A stretch of 25,965 bases of DNA from Salinarimonas sp051117315 (GTDB lineage Bacteria; Pseudomonadota; Alphaproteobacteria; Rhizobiales; Beijerinckiaceae). The notes under the pieces are model-generated. The model was not told where the DNA came from. It did not search any database and worked only from the letters and a program-made list of their open reading frames with translations. The DNA lies in NCBI GenBank assembly GCA_051117315.1, contig JBNPEA010000025.1, positions 1 to 25,965 of the forward strand, in the 5' to 3' direction. The position numbers and the translations under genes are program-made. The first letter of the stretch is position 1. Each line of letters opens with the position of its first letter. Of this stretch, positions 23,497-25,965 are shown one piece after another.

Positions 23497-24888
23497 ATGA
23501 AACGTATGTTCCTCGCTGCGCTCGTGGGGTCGACCGCCCTCGCGCCCGCAGCTCTCATGGCTCAGACGCAGCAGAACCAGCAGCAGGGCCAGCAGCAGCA
23601 GATGCAGCAGGCCCAGACGCAGCAGGGCCAGCAGGGCCGGGTCACCGCCCAGCAGATGCGCGGCCAGCCGCTCGTCGGCGCCAACGGCAACCGGATCGGC
23701 ACCGTCGAGCAGATCGTGATCGGTCGCTCGGGCCAGAGCTACGCCGTCGTCGCCGTCCAGGGCGGGCAGAACCGCCTGCTGCCGACGCAGGCGATCGTGC
23801 TCCGTGACGGCCGTCTCTACGTCCAGGACATCACCCGCGAGGAGGTCGCCCAGCTGCGCTCCGCGACGGAGGCCGAGGGCGGCCAGTTCCAGGAGGCCGA
23901 GGCCGAGCAGGTCCTGGCCCTCTCCATGGAGGCGGCGTCCGGCCGTCAGGTCGAGCAGCAGCAGCAGATGGCCGAGGCCGAGGGTGCCGAGATCGTCGTC
24001 GAGCGCACCGCCCCGCGCCTGCGCATCGAGCAGCCGACGCCGCAGGTCACGGTCAACCCGGCCGAGCCCGAGGTGACCGTCCGCCAGCAGAACCCGCAGA
24101 TCATCGTCCGTCAGGCGCCGCCGACGGTGACGATCAACCAGCCGCAGCCCGAGATCATCGTGCGCATGCCCGAGCCGCAGGTCGACGTCGCGACCGGCCG
24201 GCCCGAGGTCATGGTCCGCCAGGGCGAGCCGCAGGTGCAGGTCGAGCAGCCGCAGCAGCAGGCCGCCGTGGCGGTCGAGCAGTCGCAGGCCCAGGTGACG
24301 ATCGAGGACGATCAGCAGCAGGCGGCGGTCGCCGTCTCCAGCGCCCGTCCCGAGGTGACCTTCGAGCGCACCGGCGAGCCGACGGTCGAGTTCATGCAGG
24401 AGCAGGGCCAGCCGACGGTCCGCTACGAGCGCATGCAGACCGCTCAGCAGGACCAGCAGCGCATGCAGGGCCAGCAGGAGCAGCAGCAGGCCCAGGCCGA
24501 CGGCATGGACCGGGCGCGCGGCATGCTGATCGAGGAAGAGGTCGAGGCCACGGGCGCGGTGGATGCCACCACGCGCAACGTCGCGATCTCCGAGCTCGAG
24601 GGCGAGACGGTCTACAACTTCCGCGGTCAGGAGCTCGGCGACGTCGAGCGCATCATCGTCACGCCGCAGGACGACTTCCTCGTCGTCATCGGCGCCGGCG
24701 GCTTCCTCGGCCTCGGCGAGGACACCGTGGCGCTGCCGCTCGATCGCTTGTCGATGCGCGAGGGCCAGCTGATGGTCCGCGGCATCACCGAGTCGGACAT
24801 GGAGGGCATGCAGGATTACGAGTCCCGTTATCCGCAGGCCCGCCGCGTCGGCGCGGACGAGGGCGTGGACGTCGTCATCGAGGAGTAA
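23497..24888 (+). CDS. Exported PRC-barrel protein with Gln-rich and Pro/Val repeat region
   Basis: Likely periplasmic or envelope protein, 463 residues. A Sec-type signal peptide (MKRMFLAALVGSTALAPAAL, cleavage near residue 22) is followed by a Gln-rich segment (about 23-49). Next is a first PRC-barrel domain (about 50-125, with LVGANGNRIGTVEQIVIG). A long repeat region follows (about 176-311), in which short units of the type P-x-[VI]-x-V-x-Q/R recur roughly every 10-14 residues. A second PRC-barrel domain (about 361-434) has LEGETVYNFRGQELGDVERI and DTVALPLDRLSMREGQLMV. GAAAGGA eight bases before the ATG supports this start over two upstream ATGs. Such proteins are widespread in Rhizobiales; their ligand is unknown. 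A strong terminator follows. Confidence 0.85.
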   Translation: MKRMFLAALVGSTALAPAALMAQTQQNQQQGQQQQMQQAQTQQGQQGRVTAQQMRGQPLVGANGNRIGTVEQIVIGRSGQSYAVVAVQGGQNRLLPTQAIVLRDGRLYVQDITREEVAQLRSATEAEGGQFQEAEAEQVLALSMEAASGRQVEQQQQMAEAEGAEIVVERTAPRLRIEQPTPQVTVNPAEPEVTVRQQNPQIIVRQAPPTVTINQPQPEIIVRMPEPQVDVATGRPEVMVRQGEPQVQVEQPQQQAAVAVEQSQAQVTIEDDQQQAAVAVSSARPEVTFERTGEPTVEFMQEQGQPTVRYERMQTAQQDQQRMQGQQEQQQAQADGMDRARGMLIEEEVEATGAVDATTRNVAISELEGETVYNFRGQELGDVERIIVTPQDDFLVVIGAGGFLGLGEDTVALPLDRLSMREGQLMVRGITESDMEGMQDYESRYPQARRVGADEGVDVVIEE

Positions 24889-24917
24889 GCCCTCCGCGGC
24901 AGACTCCGACGATCGGG

Positions 24918-24949
24918 AGCCGGCGGTCCTTCGGGGCCGCCGGCTTTCT
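24918..24949 (+). terminator. Intrinsic terminator of the PRC-barrel gene
   Basis: Nine-base arms AGCCGGCGG (24918-24926) and CCGCCGGCT (24937-24945), with extra C-C/G-G pairs closing a TTCG tetraloop, run into TTTCT. It lies about 30 bases after the stop and is the best terminator in the window. Confidence 0.8.
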
Positions 24950-24967
24950 CGTGCGCGCGGGCCGGCC

Positions 24968-25315
24968 TCAGCCGGGATCGCGCGCGAGCGGCACGAAGGG
25001 GCGGCCCTGCCGGTCCTCGATCTCGACGAGCCAGAGATCGGGGTCGAAGCGCATCTCCTTGCGCATCCGCTCCTCGACGTCGAGGGGCGGCGCGCGCTCG
25101 AGCAGCGGGACGAAGCGGCGCTCTCCCGTCTCCGCCTCGTCGACCAGCGACTGCGGCGCGGGGCCGTAGAGATCGGCGGTGCCGTCGAGCCGGTCGACCA
25201 CGACGAAGATCGCGCCCGCCTCCGCCGCACCCCGACGGCGCAGCATCGCGGGCACGGTCTCGATGCCGGCCTGGCGGATCAGGGCGGAGACGACGAAATC
25301 GGAGGTCAGGCGCAT
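24968..25315 (-). CDS. DUF1491 family protein
   Basis: Cytosolic protein of 115 residues matching DUF1491, an alphaproteobacterial family of unknown function. The start MRLTSDFVVSALIRQAG and the core RRRGAAEAGAIFVVVDRLDG followed by TADLYGPAPQSLVDE are the family signature. A late RMRKEMRFDPDLWLVEIEDR completes it, so the gene is full length. It reads in the same direction as, and 34 bases after, the peptidoglycan-binding-domain gene, a pairing I believe is common in related genomes. No regulatory element is visible. Confidence 0.88.
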   Translation of the reverse strand: MRLTSDFVVSALIRQAGIETVPAMLRRRGAAEAGAIFVVVDRLDGTADLYGPAPQSLVDEAETGERRFVPLLERAPPLDVEERMRKEMRFDPDLWLVEIEDRQGRPFVPLARDPG

Positions 25316-25349
25316 GAGCGCTCCCGAGTGGCGCGGCGCGCGCGGGGCC

Positions 25350-25965
25350 TCAGTCGAGGCTCACGCCCGAGCGCGCCGCGAGGGCACGCAGCGTAGCGCC
25401 GTCCAGGTCCCCCGTCACCGTCAGGCCCTCCGCGCGCTCGAAGCTCTCGAGCGCGGCGCGGGTGGCCGGGCCGAACAGGCCGTCGACGGTGATCGGGCCG
25501 TGGCCCAGGGAGACGAGCGCCTCCTGCACCGCCGCCACGCGGGCGTCCGGCTCGGGCGCGCCGAGGGAAGCGGTCGTGGTCGCGGCGTTCTCGCGGATGA
25601 GCGCGCCGATCGGGTCGTCCTCCCGCGCCAGCGTCGGCGCCGGCGGCGGGGCCGGCGGCACGGCGACGGCCGGCGCGCGCGTCGGCGGAAGCGGCGCGGG
25701 CGCGATGTCGAAGGTGAGGCCGGGCGCGGCGGCGGGCGGCGGCTGCGGCACGGACGCGAGCGAGGGGCCGCGCGACGCCGCGACGGCACTCGGGTCCGCG
25801 AACAGCGGCGCGGGGTGGCGCGTCGGCTGGGAGGCGAGCGCGTTCGGCGCGGTGGAGCCGGCCGCGGAGGCGAACAGCGCACCGGCGACCAGCCGGCCGG
25901 GATGGGCGAGCCCGCGGTGCGCCGCCGCGGCGCGGGGCGAGCACCGCGCGGCCACACGCCGCCGC
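25350..25965 (-). CDS. Peptidoglycan-binding-domain protein (N-terminus beyond window edge)
   Basis: C-terminal ~205 codons of a protein whose start lies beyond base 25965; a GTG at 25955 is possible but looks internal. The segment HPGRLVAGALFASAAGS is probably a damaged membrane helix or signal anchor, followed by RHPAPLF and a Pro/Ala-rich linker. The last ~60 residues are a PG_binding_1 domain, from DARVAAVQEALVSLG through ITVDGLFGPATRAALESFE to VTGDLDGATLRAL, with the classic VDGxFGPxT motif. It is probably membrane-anchored and binds the cell wall. Around 25800-25870, Thr, Pro and Ser stand where hydrophobic residues are expected; see findings. Confidence 0.75.
   Translation of the reverse strand, partial: RRRVAARCSPRAAAAHRGLAHPGRLVAGALFASAAGSTAPNALASQPTRHPAPLFADPSAVAASRGPSLASVPQPPPAAAPGLTFDIAPAPLPPTRAPAVAVPPAPPPAPTLAREDDPIGALIRENAATTTASLGAPEPDARVAAVQEALVSLGHGPITVDGLFGPATRAALESFERAEGLTVTGDLDGATLRALAARSGVSLD

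Overview
This is a very GC-rich, densely coded stretch of chromosome, most likely from an alphaproteobacterium of the Rhizobiales/Hyphomicrobiales. The markers are a DUF1491 protein, a DUF2336 protein, a PRC-barrel Gln-rich envelope protein, a fixGHIS-type (ccoGHIS) cluster behind a perfect FNR/FixK box, and bfr/bfd genes that each carry an Irr-type iron-control-element-like motif. No tRNA, rRNA, CRISPR array, insertion sequence or phage gene was recognised.

Layout. 1-1615 (minus): livH and the 5' part of livM, inner-membrane permeases of a branched-chain amino-acid ABC transporter, running off the left edge. 1980-2890 (minus): bacterioferritin (bfr) and its ferredoxin (bfd), an iron storage and release pair. 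3053-3454 (plus): a small stand-alone nucleotidyltransferase. 3471-8012 (minus): ccoG-ccoH-ccoI-ccoS, the assembly and copper-delivery set for cbb3 cytochrome oxidase; the oxidase structural genes are not here.

8307-16402 (plus) is the unusual part. Four consecutive genes encode proteins of the clostridial P47/OrfX type (TULIP-like, lipid-binding fold). This family is best known from botulinum neurotoxin and related insecticidal toxin loci. All four share an N-terminal G-W-D motif and at least four further conserved blocks. The first, the closest to P47 itself, is broken by an apparent single-base frameshift close to its C-terminus. The last three P47/OrfX genes are followed without a break by a 110-residue unknown protein, a DxD-type glycosyltransferase and a Cys-nucleophile alpha/beta hydrolase. 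Most junctions are ATGA overlaps, so this looks like one translationally coupled module. No neurotoxin, NTNH protein or secretion system is visible in the window.

16375-25965 is ordinary chromosome again: a Na+/Ca2+-type exchanger (minus), an alpha/beta hydrolase-OsmC fusion, an O-methyltransferase and a CDF metal transporter (all plus), cyclopropane fatty acid synthase (minus), a DUF2336 protein and a PRC-barrel repeat protein (plus, followed by a good terminator), then a DUF1491 protein and a truncated peptidoglycan-binding-domain protein (minus).

Quality caution. The last ~80 codons of ccoI, and possibly the N-terminal part of the last gene, look altered by many substitutions toward C on the coding strand (G on the given strand). 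This resembles base-calling or assembly error rather than evolution. Family assignments rest on remembered family motifs; no database search was run.
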